Assembly (NCBI GenBank): GCA_902812415.1
Contig: CADDZJ010000003.1
Span: 62,001 to 126,000 of the forward strand
DNA: 64,000 nt
Reading direction: 5' to 3'
Source of the DNA: Acidobacteriota bacterium
GTDB lineage: Bacteria > Acidobacteriota > Terriglobia > UBA7540
The notes beneath the pieces were generated by a model that worked only from the letters and a program-made list of their open reading frames with translations, did not search any database and was not told the DNA's origin. Position numbers and translations under genes: made by a program. Shown here one piece after another: positions 7,954-15,440 of the stretch. Every line of letters starts with the position of its first letter. Position 1 is the stretch's first letter.

Positions 7954-8916
7954 ATGCAGCCTGTAAAGTCCATTACGATTCTCGCTTTTGCCAACCTTCT
8001 GCTCGTCGCGCCCCTGAGAGCGCAAGCGTGGAATGGCAATAGCCGCCTGGCTCTCCAAACCGGAGTGGAAGCCTACACGTCTTCATTAACGCTGGCTGAT
8101 TTGTTGCCGCGTTCAGCGCCGGAGGTCCTCCGCGCGCGCTGCGCTCAAATCAACTTTGGAGAATCTCCCCAGCCCGGCGAGACTCGCCGGCTGACGCGCC
8201 AGGAGATTTTGAACCGCCTGGTTGGCGCGCCCGATCTGGCTCAGGAATTGGCGATTCCGCCTGCAATCTTCGTCACGCGCTTCAGCAGGCCGCTTACACG
8301 CATCGAGTTGCTCCAGGCCATTCAAACCGCGCTTCAGCAACGAGGCGCGGGCGGGCTCAATTCCATACATTCCAGCGACCTCGAACTCCCTATGCCCATC
8401 CGCGTCACGCAGGATGATGCCGGCCTTGAAGTCACTGCCATCGAATATGATCCATTTCGCCAGGAAACGTGCTTTCGCATGCGCGCCACAAAGGATGCTT
8501 CGCTGGTTCCCTTTGCGGTTTATGCGCGTGGAAAGATCAAGGTTCCGCTCCTGGCAGCTCGCCGCGACCTGCCAACAGGGCAGATCGTGACAAGCGATGA
8601 TTTCCAAATGACTCCCCGCGAAGTAACGGGGCTTTTGCCGAACAATCTGCCAACCCTCAGCGAGATTACCGGGCTGGCGACTCGCCAGGTTATCCGGGAA
8701 GGCCAGGTGGTCTACGGCTCAATGTTTGGACCCGCGACCCTTGTTCGCACCGGGCGGCCCGCCGAGCTGATCCTGCAAGGCGCGCGTTTCCGGGCGACTC
8801 TGATTGTGATTCCGATGCAGCCTGGGACGATGGGGCAGGAAGTGCGAGCGCGCACTAAAGATCGAATTTATCAGGCAAGGGTCGTTGGCCGCGACCAGCT
8901 TTATGCTGCGCTATGA
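7954..8916 (+). CDS. flgA: Flagellar P-ring assembly chaperone FlgA
   Basis: A 320-residue periplasmic chaperone for FlgI. A Sec signal peptide (LAFANLLLVAPLRAQA) occupies residues 10-25. The C-terminal half is the SAF-type FlgA domain: VPLLAARRDLPTGQIVTSDD, a GLATRQVIREGQVV strand pair, and a final GQEVRARTKDRIYQARV. A GAGGA site lies about 10 bases ahead of ATG 7954. It is placed between flgG and flgH-flgI, as in many flg operons. It is longer than enterobacterial FlgA (about 220), the extra length being at the N-terminal side. Confidence 0.9.
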   Translation: MQPVKSITILAFANLLLVAPLRAQAWNGNSRLALQTGVEAYTSSLTLADLLPRSAPEVLRARCAQINFGESPQPGETRRLTRQEILNRLVGAPDLAQELAIPPAIFVTRFSRPLTRIELLQAIQTALQQRGAGGLNSIHSSDLELPMPIRVTQDDAGLEVTAIEYDPFRQETCFRMRATKDASLVPFAVYARGKIKVPLLAARRDLPTGQIVTSDDFQMTPREVTGLLPNNLPTLSEITGLATRQVIREGQVVYGSMFGPATLVRTGRPAELILQGARFRATLIVIPMQPGTMGQEVRARTKDRIYQARVVGRDQLYAAL

Positions 8917-8947
8917 TCGCGGGACGAAATTCTTAGAGGATTCGTTT

Positions 8948-9823
8948 ATGAGTTTATTGGGAATATCCCCCAGGTTCTTGAAAAACTCTCGCACCCTGTC
9001 ATTTCGAGGAGCCAAAGGCGGCGAGGGATTGCGCAACCACTGTATTTTCAAAACGAGATTCCTCGCTGCGCTCGGAATGACAAGCTTCGGGAACGTTTTT
9101 CAGCAACCTGTTAGGTGGCTTGAAAGTCGAGCGAGTTTGGGCATCCTTCTTTCTCTCATGCTGGTGATCGCGGCAGCCCCCGCCCAAGCCCGAAAAAAGC
9201 GCAAACCCCAGCAAGAATCGCTCTCCGAATATTTGCAGCAGGTGAATCAAGAGATCGGTTCTCCATATCAGCCTACGGCCGGAAGCCTGTGGAATCCGGA
9301 TGTATCCTTTGGGAAGCTCAGCCGCGACGATAAAGCCCTGAACGTCGGGGATCTCGTCACCATCGATGTGGTTGAGCTCACCACTTCTTCAGCCACCGGC
9401 ACAGCCAAAACACAGAGAACCTTCTCGGCGAATTCGGGCATCAGCCAATTCCTGGGACCGATCGGGCCAAGATCGGGGTTACAAAACCTTTTCGCGCCCA
9501 ACTCGCAAGAGGCGCTCTCCGGACAAGCTCAAACAGCGACCAGCTATCAGCTTAATACCAGCCTGACCGGTCGCGTCGTGGCGACTCTGCCCAACGGCTA
9601 TCTGGTTGTGGAAGGGCATCGACGCATTAATAACGGCAACCAAAGCCAATTGGTCACGCTTCGCGGCGTAGTGCGTCCTGACGACGTGAGCACCGATAAC
9701 GTCATCCTTTCATCTCAAATGAGCAACCTGGAACTGGAAGTGAACGGCAAAGGCATCATCAACGAGGGAACGCGCGAGCCAAACGTTATCATCCGAACCC
9801 TGCTTCACATTTTGAATTTCTAA
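8948..9823 (+). CDS. flgH: Flagellar L-ring protein FlgH with repeat element in its 5' end
   Basis: The FlgH L-ring subunit is recognisable from about residue 85 (LWNPDVSFGKLSRDDKALNV) to the C-terminus (RTLLHILNF), including GDLVTIDVVE and VVEGHRRI. The ATG at 8948 has AGAGGA 7 bases ahead and gives 291 residues. Residues 9-54 are encoded by a family A repeat lying in frame. The plausible signal peptide (LGILLSLMLVIAAAPAQA) only begins near residue 64. The native start may therefore lie inside or after the repeat. There is no lipobox Cys, unlike enteric FlgH. Assembly of an outer-membrane L-ring is the expected role. Confidence 0.88.
   Translation: MSLLGISPRFLKNSRTLSFRGAKGGEGLRNHCIFKTRFLAALGMTSFGNVFQQPVRWLESRASLGILLSLMLVIAAAPAQARKKRKPQQESLSEYLQQVNQEIGSPYQPTAGSLWNPDVSFGKLSRDDKALNVGDLVTIDVVELTTSSATGTAKTQRTFSANSGISQFLGPIGPRSGLQNLFAPNSQEALSGQAQTATSYQLNTSLTGRVVATLPNGYLVVEGHRRINNGNQSQLVTLRGVVRPDDVSTDNVILSSQMSNLELEVNGKGIINEGTREPNVIIRTLLHILNF
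8971..9110. repeat. Family A palindromic repeat, copy 2, inside flgH
   Basis: A 140-bp element with ends CAGGTTCTTGAAAAAC and GTTTTTCAGCAACCTG and inner arms TGTCATTTCGAGGAGC and GCTCGGAATGACA. It lies within the flgH reading frame without introducing a stop. Confidence 0.88.
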
Positions 9824-9827
9824 AATC

Positions 9828-10955
9828 ATGAAAAGACTGCGCAAATTTTACGGCTTTGTTTTCGCTTTCCTTGCGGTCACGGGCTCCATTCAAGCCGCGG
9901 CGACCACGCCAAAGCAAAGAATTGTCCATCTCGGCGACGTCACCACCATCGAAGGCGTGCGGGATAATCCCCTGGTGGGCGTTGGGCTGGTTGTTGGCCT
10001 GAACCGCACGGGCGATCAGCAACCCACCATTTTTCCGATGCAGACGCTCGCCAACATTCTTCAGAAATTCGGCATCCAGACCCCGGGCCGCCTGATCCTG
10101 GTGCGCAACATCGCCGCCGTATTTGTCACGGCTGAACTGCCTCCCTTCGCCGAACCAGGGACCCGAATCGATGTGAACGTTTCCTCCGCCGGCGATGCCA
10201 AAAGCCTGGAAGGCGGAACCTTGCTGCTGACATCGCTTTACGGACCGGATGGCAAGGTGTATGCCATGGCGCAAGGGCCGCTCACCCTTGGCGGCTATAC
10301 TGCGGGCGTACCGGGAAATAATCTGACCGTGAACCAGCCCACCTCCGGTCGCATTGCTGGAGGCGCCATTGTGGAGCGCGCAGTGCCTGTGGATCTGAGC
10401 CAGATGAAGACGCTTTCCTTGCTTTTGCGCCAGGCCGATTTTGCCACTTCGGAAAACATTGCCGCCGCCATTAATCAAGCCATGGGCAGAAGCGTGGCAA
10501 CGGCGGTCGATAGCCGCCGCATTGATATTCCGGCCTCCGCCATGGGCGGGCAAAGCGTAACGCAGTTCTTTGCCAGGATCGAAGACCTTCCCGTTACCAT
10601 CAACCCGCGCGCGGAAGTTGTGGTGAATGAGCGCACGGGAACTATTGTGATGGGCGGTGATGTCACAATCGGCGCTGTTTCCGTGATGCACGGCAACTTG
10701 GCTATTGCGATCACCACTCAATATCAGGTGTCTCAACCTCCGGCTTTCTCCACCGGCCAAACGGTGGTGGTGCCGCAAACGACGGTTCAGTATAAGGAAA
10801 ATCCGGCAAAGCGCCTGGAACTCCCGCAAGGAGCGACGGTGGAAGACCTGGTCAACGGAATGCAAAGCATTGGCGCAACCCCGCGCGATATCGTGGCGAT
10901 TTTAGAGGCGATCAAAGCCGCCGGCGCACTGAACGCTCAGTTGCGAATTATTTAA
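9828..10955 (+). CDS. flgI: Flagellar P-ring protein FlgI
   Basis: A 375-residue P-ring subunit with a signal peptide (FYGFVFAFLAVTGSIQA) and strong family motifs: the N-terminal DVTTIEGVRDNPLVGVGLVV, the NIAAVFVTAELPPF strand, and the C-terminal LVNGMQSIGATPRDIVAILE. Length is standard. It follows flgH after 4 bases. The product is secreted to the periplasm and assembled around the FlgG rod with FlgA's help. A 91-base spacer separates it from flgJ. Confidence 0.96.
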   Translation: MKRLRKFYGFVFAFLAVTGSIQAAATTPKQRIVHLGDVTTIEGVRDNPLVGVGLVVGLNRTGDQQPTIFPMQTLANILQKFGIQTPGRLILVRNIAAVFVTAELPPFAEPGTRIDVNVSSAGDAKSLEGGTLLLTSLYGPDGKVYAMAQGPLTLGGYTAGVPGNNLTVNQPTSGRIAGGAIVERAVPVDLSQMKTLSLLLRQADFATSENIAAAINQAMGRSVATAVDSRRIDIPASAMGGQSVTQFFARIEDLPVTINPRAEVVVNERTGTIVMGGDVTIGAVSVMHGNLAIAITTQYQVSQPPAFSTGQTVVVPQTTVQYKENPAKRLELPQGATVEDLVNGMQSIGATPRDIVAILEAIKAAGALNAQLRII

Positions 10956-11046
10956 CATCTCCTCGCCCGCCTGGAGCAAGGGAAGCGCGAAATAACGGAG
11001 GGCCTTAACAGCGCGCCGGAAGGCATGCTGCGAAAGTAAAAAGATC

Positions 11047-11568
11047 ATGGGACTCTCAACGCTCTCTGCGATTGCTCGGTCAAACTCGCTGACGGCTCCT
11101 AAAAGTGCCACAAACCCGAGTGCGTCCAAACTTACCAACCCGTCGCAGGATGAAAAACTACGGAAGGCAACCGAACAGTTTGAATCCATGCTGGTCTCGA
11201 CTCTTTGGAAGGATATGGTCAAGACTTTTGCCGATCCCGGATCGGGGTCCGATGAGCCGGGTTTTGACACCATGCGAGACCTGAGCCTTCGCGCCATGAC
11301 AACCGCTCTGGCGGCTTCGGGCGGCATCGGCATCAGCCGCATGCTCTATCAACAGATAGAGCGACTCCAGGCAGCCGCCGATCATACTAATGCGGATCAG
11401 ACGAACACCGATAGGAAAGATTCAGGCAAATCAGGCCGCCCACCCTCCCACGAAGGCCGGCGGACGGCTGAAAGTTTCTTAAATTCTCTTCATCAGCCGG
11501 CAACAGCGAAATTGTCAACTCTGGAAGCTATTCAAATGTCAGAAGATCACCGCTGCATACGAAATTGA
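11047..11568 (+). CDS. flgJ: Rod-binding protein FlgJ (N-terminal domain only)
   Basis: A 173-residue protein whose residues 35-110 form the FlgJ rod-binding (rod-cap) domain (KATEQFESMLVSTLWKDMVK, then RDLSLRAMTTALAASGGIGI). The C-terminal muramidase domain of enteric FlgJ is missing, and the tail is a low-complexity polar segment. This single-domain form is common outside gammaproteobacteria; a separate peptidoglycan hydrolase would be needed to open the wall. The last gene of the flgF-J run; flgM starts under its own promoter downstream. Confidence 0.85.
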   Translation: MGLSTLSAIARSNSLTAPKSATNPSASKLTNPSQDEKLRKATEQFESMLVSTLWKDMVKTFADPGSGSDEPGFDTMRDLSLRAMTTALAASGGIGISRMLYQQIERLQAAADHTNADQTNTDRKDSGKSGRPPSHEGRRTAESFLNSLHQPATAKLSTLEAIQMSEDHRCIRN

Positions 11569-11588
11569 GAACTTTCTAAGGCAAGGAT

Positions 11589-11616
11589 TAAAGTTTTCTC
11601 TCATCCCAGCCGATAT
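11589..11616 (+). promoter_or_regulatory. Sigma-28 promoter of the flgM operon
   Basis: TAAAGTTT (8 of 8) at 11589-11596, a 12-base spacer, and GCCGATAT (7 of 8) at 11609-11616. It lies 36 bases before the likely flgM start and in the gap after flgJ. FliA-dependent expression of flgM-flgN-flgK-flgL is expected. Confidence 0.85.
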
Positions 11617-11652
11617 ATGCAGTCGTAACGGATAACATTGGTGAGGCTGGAT

Positions 11653-11955
11653 GTGAGAATCAATTCTATTCCGCAACTTCCGGAAAGCCAGCAGCCCGAG
11701 GCAACCTCGGTTCGCAAGGCTGGAGATCCAACGCAGGCCGACGCCCTGAATCAGGGCGCGGATGTGGCAACCCTTTCAACCGGCAGCGCCCAGATTGAGT
11801 CTCTGAAGGCTCAATTGCAGGCCCTGCCAGACGTGCGGCAGGAAAGGGTGCAGCAACTACAGAAGGCTGTTAATGGGGGCACGTATCAAGTCAGCAATCA
11901 ACAAATCGCGGATGCGATTTTCTCCGAGCTGTTTGGGGCGCCTCCGCGCTCGTAA
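11653..11955 (+). CDS. flgM: Anti-sigma-28 factor FlgM
   Basis: A roughly 100-residue FlgM. The C-terminal half (ESLKAQLQALPDVRQERVQQ, then GTYQVSNQQIADAIFSEL) matches the sigma-28-binding helices of the family, and the N-terminal half is low-complexity, as expected for an intrinsically disordered protein. The frame opens at TTG 11638, but GTG 11653 gives the usual MRIN-type N-terminus and has GAGG 6 bases upstream. FlgM holds FliA inactive until hook completion allows its export. Its own gene lies behind a sigma-28 promoter, giving negative feedback. Confidence 0.88.
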   Translation: MRINSIPQLPESQQPEATSVRKAGDPTQADALNQGADVATLSTGSAQIESLKAQLQALPDVRQERVQQLQKAVNGGTYQVSNQQIADAIFSELFGAPPRS

Positions 11956-11973
11956 GCGGAACGGCTGGCATTT

Positions 11974-12156
11974 ATGGCGGACATTCCTGAAATCAACGCT
12001 CCCGTCCTGGAATCTGTTTCGGATGCTCCCGAAAGGCTTCAGTTCCATCTCAAGCGCGATACAGCCCGCAAACCTCCTCCTCGTCCCAGCAAGGATACCG
12101 CTGATCTCGAACCCGAGGATGAGGAGCCGAAGCGCCAACTCGACGTCACAGCTTGA
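11974..12156 (+). CDS. Small conserved-looking protein between flgM and flgN
   Basis: A 60-residue acidic, proline-rich protein (FHLKRDTARKPPPRPSKDTA) starting 18 bases after flgM and ending 6 bases before flgN, so it is very likely co-transcribed. No known domain, signal peptide or membrane segment is visible, and the composition suggests disorder. A longer frame (11873-12166) overlaps it but runs through the flgM 3' end with an unlikely composition. A role as a flagellar accessory or export-associated peptide is inferred only from position. Confidence 0.55.
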   Translation: MADIPEINAPVLESVSDAPERLQFHLKRDTARKPPPRPSKDTADLEPEDEEPKRQLDVTA

Positions 12157-12162
12157 ATTCCC

Positions 12163-12600
12163 ATGAAACCTGAGGCCGAAAAACTTCTGGATTTGGCACA
12201 AAAGCGGCTGGACGCGCTCCGAGACCTGGCCGCCGCGATCGGCGAGGCGCAGCAGGCCCTGACGAATCTCGATCTGGAAGCCATCCAGGAGAATACCGAG
12301 CGCCAAAAAGCTCTATGCTCTACGATTGCTCACCTCGACTCTGAAATCACACGCTTGCGTCCTCTCTGGAACAGTGGGATGGGCAAGACTTCAGCCGATC
12401 GCTGGTCGGAATTTCTTCGCCAAATGCAAACGGCGGGGACCGAAGTGAGGCGGCAAAATCAGGTTCAGGCAGGACTATGGCGAGCCTTGCGGCGCACCGT
12501 GCAGGCCATTCAAACCTGTCTTTCTTCACAGAACCTGGGTCTTTATCAGCCGCCTCGGGTTCGGCAGAATCTCTCATTCGTCGAAGGGAGGGACCGATAA
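12163..12600 (+). CDS. flgN: FlgN-like export chaperone for hook-filament junction proteins
   Basis: A 145-residue, nearly all-helical protein with heptad-like runs (AEKLLDLAQKRLDALRDLAA, ENTERQKALCSTIAHLDSEI). This resembles the FlgN family, which binds FlgK and FlgL and delivers them to the export gate. Its place between flgM and flgK is the classic one. Sequence identity to enteric FlgN is low, so the call rests on fold pattern and context. ATG 12163 follows the preceding small gene by 6 bases. Confidence 0.72.
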   Translation: MKPEAEKLLDLAQKRLDALRDLAAAIGEAQQALTNLDLEAIQENTERQKALCSTIAHLDSEITRLRPLWNSGMGKTSADRWSEFLRQMQTAGTEVRRQNQVQAGLWRALRRTVQAIQTCLSSQNLGLYQPPRVRQNLSFVEGRDR

Positions 12601-12603
12601 CTC

Positions 12604-13998
12604 ATGGGAACCCTCTCGGGAAGCTTGAACATCGCTCTCTCGGCCCTGATGGCTGATCAGGCAGCGGTCGAGGTGACGAGCAACAACATCGCCAACGCCA
12701 ATACTCCGGGCTACTCCCGCCAGCGTCCCGTTTTTGTGGAACAACCCTCCGTGACGTTTGGCAACCTGCAATTCGGGTTGGGAACCGAGCTTCAGTCGAT
12801 TCAACGCGTCACAGACCCTATCCTGGAATTGCAGATCGATCACGAAACGCAGAATCAGAACCAATTGAGCGCGTTCATCGGCGCGATGAACCAGGTGAAC
12901 GCTTTATTCAATGAAACCCAGGGAGTGGGCCTTCAAAGCGCCATCACCCAATTTTTTAACAGCTTTCAGGAACTCTCGACCAATCCGACCAGCACGGTGA
13001 TGCGGCAGGCAGTGCTGAACGCCGGTCAGAACCTCTCTACCGCATTTAACCAGGCCTCCAACACGTTGACCCAAATTAGGGGCAGTCTGGACCAATCGGT
13101 GAATCAAGTTGTAGGACAAATCAACAACCTGACCTCCCAGATCGCAACCCTCGACAACCAGATCGGAACCGTAACTAGCACTCAATCCGGAAATCAGCTT
13201 CAGGATCAGAGAAATCAGCTTATCAACCAACTTTCGGCGCTGATTGGAGTCTCTGTCATCAATGTGAACGGCGGATCTTTGACCATTACCACCGCCAATG
13301 GAGCGCCGCTCGTGGTTGGAAATCAAAGCTACGCGCTGACTACCCAGCCGGACCCGACCACCGGATCAGAACAGGTTTACGATCAGGGATCCAACATCAC
13401 AACTGGAATCCACGGCGGGCAACTGGGTGGGGTGATTGAAGCTCGGGATCAGGGCGTGATCGCAGCTCAAGCCCAACTGGATAATCTGGCCGCCAGCATC
13501 ATGAACGCCGTCAATACACAGCACCAGCAGGGATACGATCTGTCGGGCGCAGCCGGCGGGCAGTTTTTTGCTCCATTCACCCCAACTCAGCCAGGCACGA
13601 ACGAGGGCGCCGCGGCTCAGATGGCCGTGGCCATCACGGATCCCACCCAGGTTGCTGCCAGTTCCAGCGCCTCTTCACCGGGAGACAACGGCAATGCGCT
13701 GGCGCTCGCTGCCGTTCAGAACCAGCCGATCATCAACAATCAAACGGCAGGGGCTTTCTATGCGGGCTTCATCGGCGGCTTGGGAAACGAGGTCTCAAAC
13801 GCAACAAACGAGCAACAGACCTCCAATCTTATTCTTCAGCAACTCCAGAACCAACGCGCCAATGTCTCCGGCGTTTCGATGGATGAAGAGGCGGCGAACC
13901 TGGTGAAATACCAACTCGCTTATGAAGCCTCGGCGCGTGTGATCGCCACGGTTGACGCCCTGGACCAAACAACGATGAACCTTGTGAACGGAGGCTAA
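12604..13998 (+). CDS. flgK: Hook-filament junction protein FlgK (HAP1)
   Basis: A 464-residue FlgK. The N-terminal D0 region (GSLNIALSALMADQAAVEVT, then NNIANANTPGYSRQR) and C-terminal D0 region (EEAANLVKYQLAYEASARVI) are both intact, with a variable, Gln/Asn-rich central domain. It is shorter than the 546-residue Salmonella protein, the loss being in the surface-exposed middle. It joins hook to filament together with FlgL, whose GTG start follows after one base. GGAGG precedes the start by about 13 bases. Confidence 0.94.
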   Translation: MGTLSGSLNIALSALMADQAAVEVTSNNIANANTPGYSRQRPVFVEQPSVTFGNLQFGLGTELQSIQRVTDPILELQIDHETQNQNQLSAFIGAMNQVNALFNETQGVGLQSAITQFFNSFQELSTNPTSTVMRQAVLNAGQNLSTAFNQASNTLTQIRGSLDQSVNQVVGQINNLTSQIATLDNQIGTVTSTQSGNQLQDQRNQLINQLSALIGVSVINVNGGSLTITTANGAPLVVGNQSYALTTQPDPTTGSEQVYDQGSNITTGIHGGQLGGVIEARDQGVIAAQAQLDNLAASIMNAVNTQHQQGYDLSGAAGGQFFAPFTPTQPGTNEGAAAQMAVAITDPTQVAASSSASSPGDNGNALALAAVQNQPIINNQTAGAFYAGFIGGLGNEVSNATNEQQTSNLILQQLQNQRANVSGVSMDEEAANLVKYQLAYEASARVIATVDALDQTTMNLVNGG

Positions 13999-13999
13999 C

Positions 14000-14896
14000 G
14001 TGGGCATCCGCCTGGTATTCGATCCTTATAACACGCTGCTCCAGGATATCACCCAGGACCGCCAGCGCTTTAATAACGCGCTCCAGCTAGTAGCCAGCGG
14101 CCAGCAGCTTAATTCACTTTCCGATAATCCCGCCCAGGCTCAGTCCTTCGTGGAGAATAAGTTTGAAGCTGGAAACCTGGATCAATTCACGCAGAACATC
14201 TCCGGAATACAAGGGCCGCTTCAAGCAGCGGATTCCGCTCTGAATGCAGTTGGCGAAGCGCTGACCAGCGCCATTTCACTTGCCACCCAGGGGGGCAGTC
14301 CCACGCTCTCCCCCTCAGACCGGCAGGCTTTAGCGACTCAGGCCAATAACTTGCAGCAGGAAATTCTGGGTCTCGCCAACAGCGAGTTTCAAGGCGTCTA
14401 TCTCTTCGGCGGGACGGATTCCACGACCGCGCCGTACGTTCAGAACGGCGGGAGCGTGAATTACACAGGAAACAACAACTCAAACCAGGTCGAGATCGCG
14501 CAGGGCATCTTCGTGAAGACTAATCTGCCGGGAAATGCCGTTTTTAGTGCCCCAGGGGCTGATGTCTTTCAGGCTTTACAGGATCTATCCTCGGCGCTTC
14601 AAAGCGGATCGACCTCCGCACTTTCCACAGCGACGTCAGAACTCAATAAGGCCTTCAGTAATGTCAGCGTACAGCGGACTTATTACGGCTTTGCTCTCTC
14701 CCAGCTTCAGACAACTTCCAAAATCCTGACCTCTGAGAGCACCCAGCTTACGGAACAGCAAAACACTTTGATTGCCGCCGATCCCGCGCAGGCTATCACG
14801 GCCATGAATCAGGCTCAGACCACCCTGGACGCAGCCTTGGCCTCCGCGGGCAGAATCTCACAAGACAGTCTCTTGAACTACCTGCCGACGCCTTAA
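14000..14896 (+). CDS. flgL: Hook-filament junction protein FlgL (HAP3)
   Basis: A 298-residue flagellin-like junction protein. The N-terminal helix motif (ASGQQLNSLSDNPAQAQSFV), the central YLFGGTDSTTAPY strand of the FlgL family and the C-terminal D0 helix (AMNQAQTTLDAALASAGRIS) are all visible. The start is the GTG at 14000 with GGAGG 6 bases ahead. It is the last gene of the flg run. No csrA or fliW, often found after flgL, is present, and no flagellin gene lies in the window. Confidence 0.92.
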   Translation: MGIRLVFDPYNTLLQDITQDRQRFNNALQLVASGQQLNSLSDNPAQAQSFVENKFEAGNLDQFTQNISGIQGPLQAADSALNAVGEALTSAISLATQGGSPTLSPSDRQALATQANNLQQEILGLANSEFQGVYLFGGTDSTTAPYVQNGGSVNYTGNNNSNQVEIAQGIFVKTNLPGNAVFSAPGADVFQALQDLSSALQSGSTSALSTATSELNKAFSNVSVQRTYYGFALSQLQTTSKILTSESTQLTEQQNTLIAADPAQAITAMNQAQTTLDAALASAGRISQDSLLNYLPTP

Positions 14897-14968
14897 TCAG
14901 TAGGCCGACAGCGTTTTCTTCAGCATCAAAAGCCTGGCCCCAAATGCGTCTCAAAGGGCGCGCGCTTC

Positions 14969-15325
14969 TCACCGAGTCCCTTTCAGCGCTTCAACCCAAT
15001 CCGCAATCGCGCGCAGTTGGGCGCTTCCGGCGCGAAGCTCCTCCCGGCGCTCATTCAGACCGGATTCAAGTTTCTGAATCAGATCTTTTATCTGCCGGAG
15101 GTTTTCCTGATACTCCTTCCTCTGCGCCTGCCACTCCGAATCGAAATCGGACGGAGAATCCTCCAATAGCTGCTTACCCTGGCCGATCAGATCCGACAAA
15201 ATCTGGATCTCCTCCAGCCCCAGGATTTTTCCCAGCGGCCCTGCGGCGCACTGCTTCGCGCGTTGAAGAACCTCAGCTAATTGGATATTGAGCGCTTCGA
15301 GACGCCCGGCAGCCGTGTTTGTCAT
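14969..15325 (-). CDS. Coiled-coil protein of unknown function
   Basis: A 118-residue protein predicted to be almost wholly helical with Leu/Glu/Gln heptads (LSDLIGQGKQLLEDSPSDF, ENLRQIKDLIQKLESGLNER). ATG 15325 has an AAGGGA site about 10 bases ahead; an earlier in-frame ATG at 15367 lacks one. It is convergent with flgL and divergent from glpK. The size and helical build resemble FlgN-type or FliT-type chaperones, but I see no diagnostic motif. A competing + strand frame (14944-15291) has a composition unlike a protein. Confidence 0.6.
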   Translation of the reverse strand: MTNTAAGRLEALNIQLAEVLQRAKQCAAGPLGKILGLEEIQILSDLIGQGKQLLEDSPSDFDSEWQAQRKEYQENLRQIKDLIQKLESGLNERREELRAGSAQLRAIADWVEALKGTR

Positions 15326-15440
15326 CAAAAGTAATCCCTTCTGCGATTCTCCGCCATATTTTCTCATAAACCAGCCTCTCGGTACGCCAAAAGCCTGCTA
15401 CGATAGTGAGCGCCCCAAATTATCGAGGGGAAGCAGACTC

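Noticed and set aside
11391-11420. ACCGATAG as another sigma-28 promoter inside flgJ
   Set aside because: The -35 match is poor (4 of 8), and a much better site lies downstream before flgM.
11873-12166. 97-codon open frame overlapping flgM and the small gene
   Set aside because: It overlaps the well-supported flgM 3' end and the 60-residue frame, and its composition is typical of an out-of-frame shadow.
14944-15291. 115-codon + strand frame opposite the coiled-coil gene
   Set aside because: The Pro/Arg/Ser-rich composition is that of an antisense shadow; the minus-strand frame has regular helical heptads and a ribosome site.
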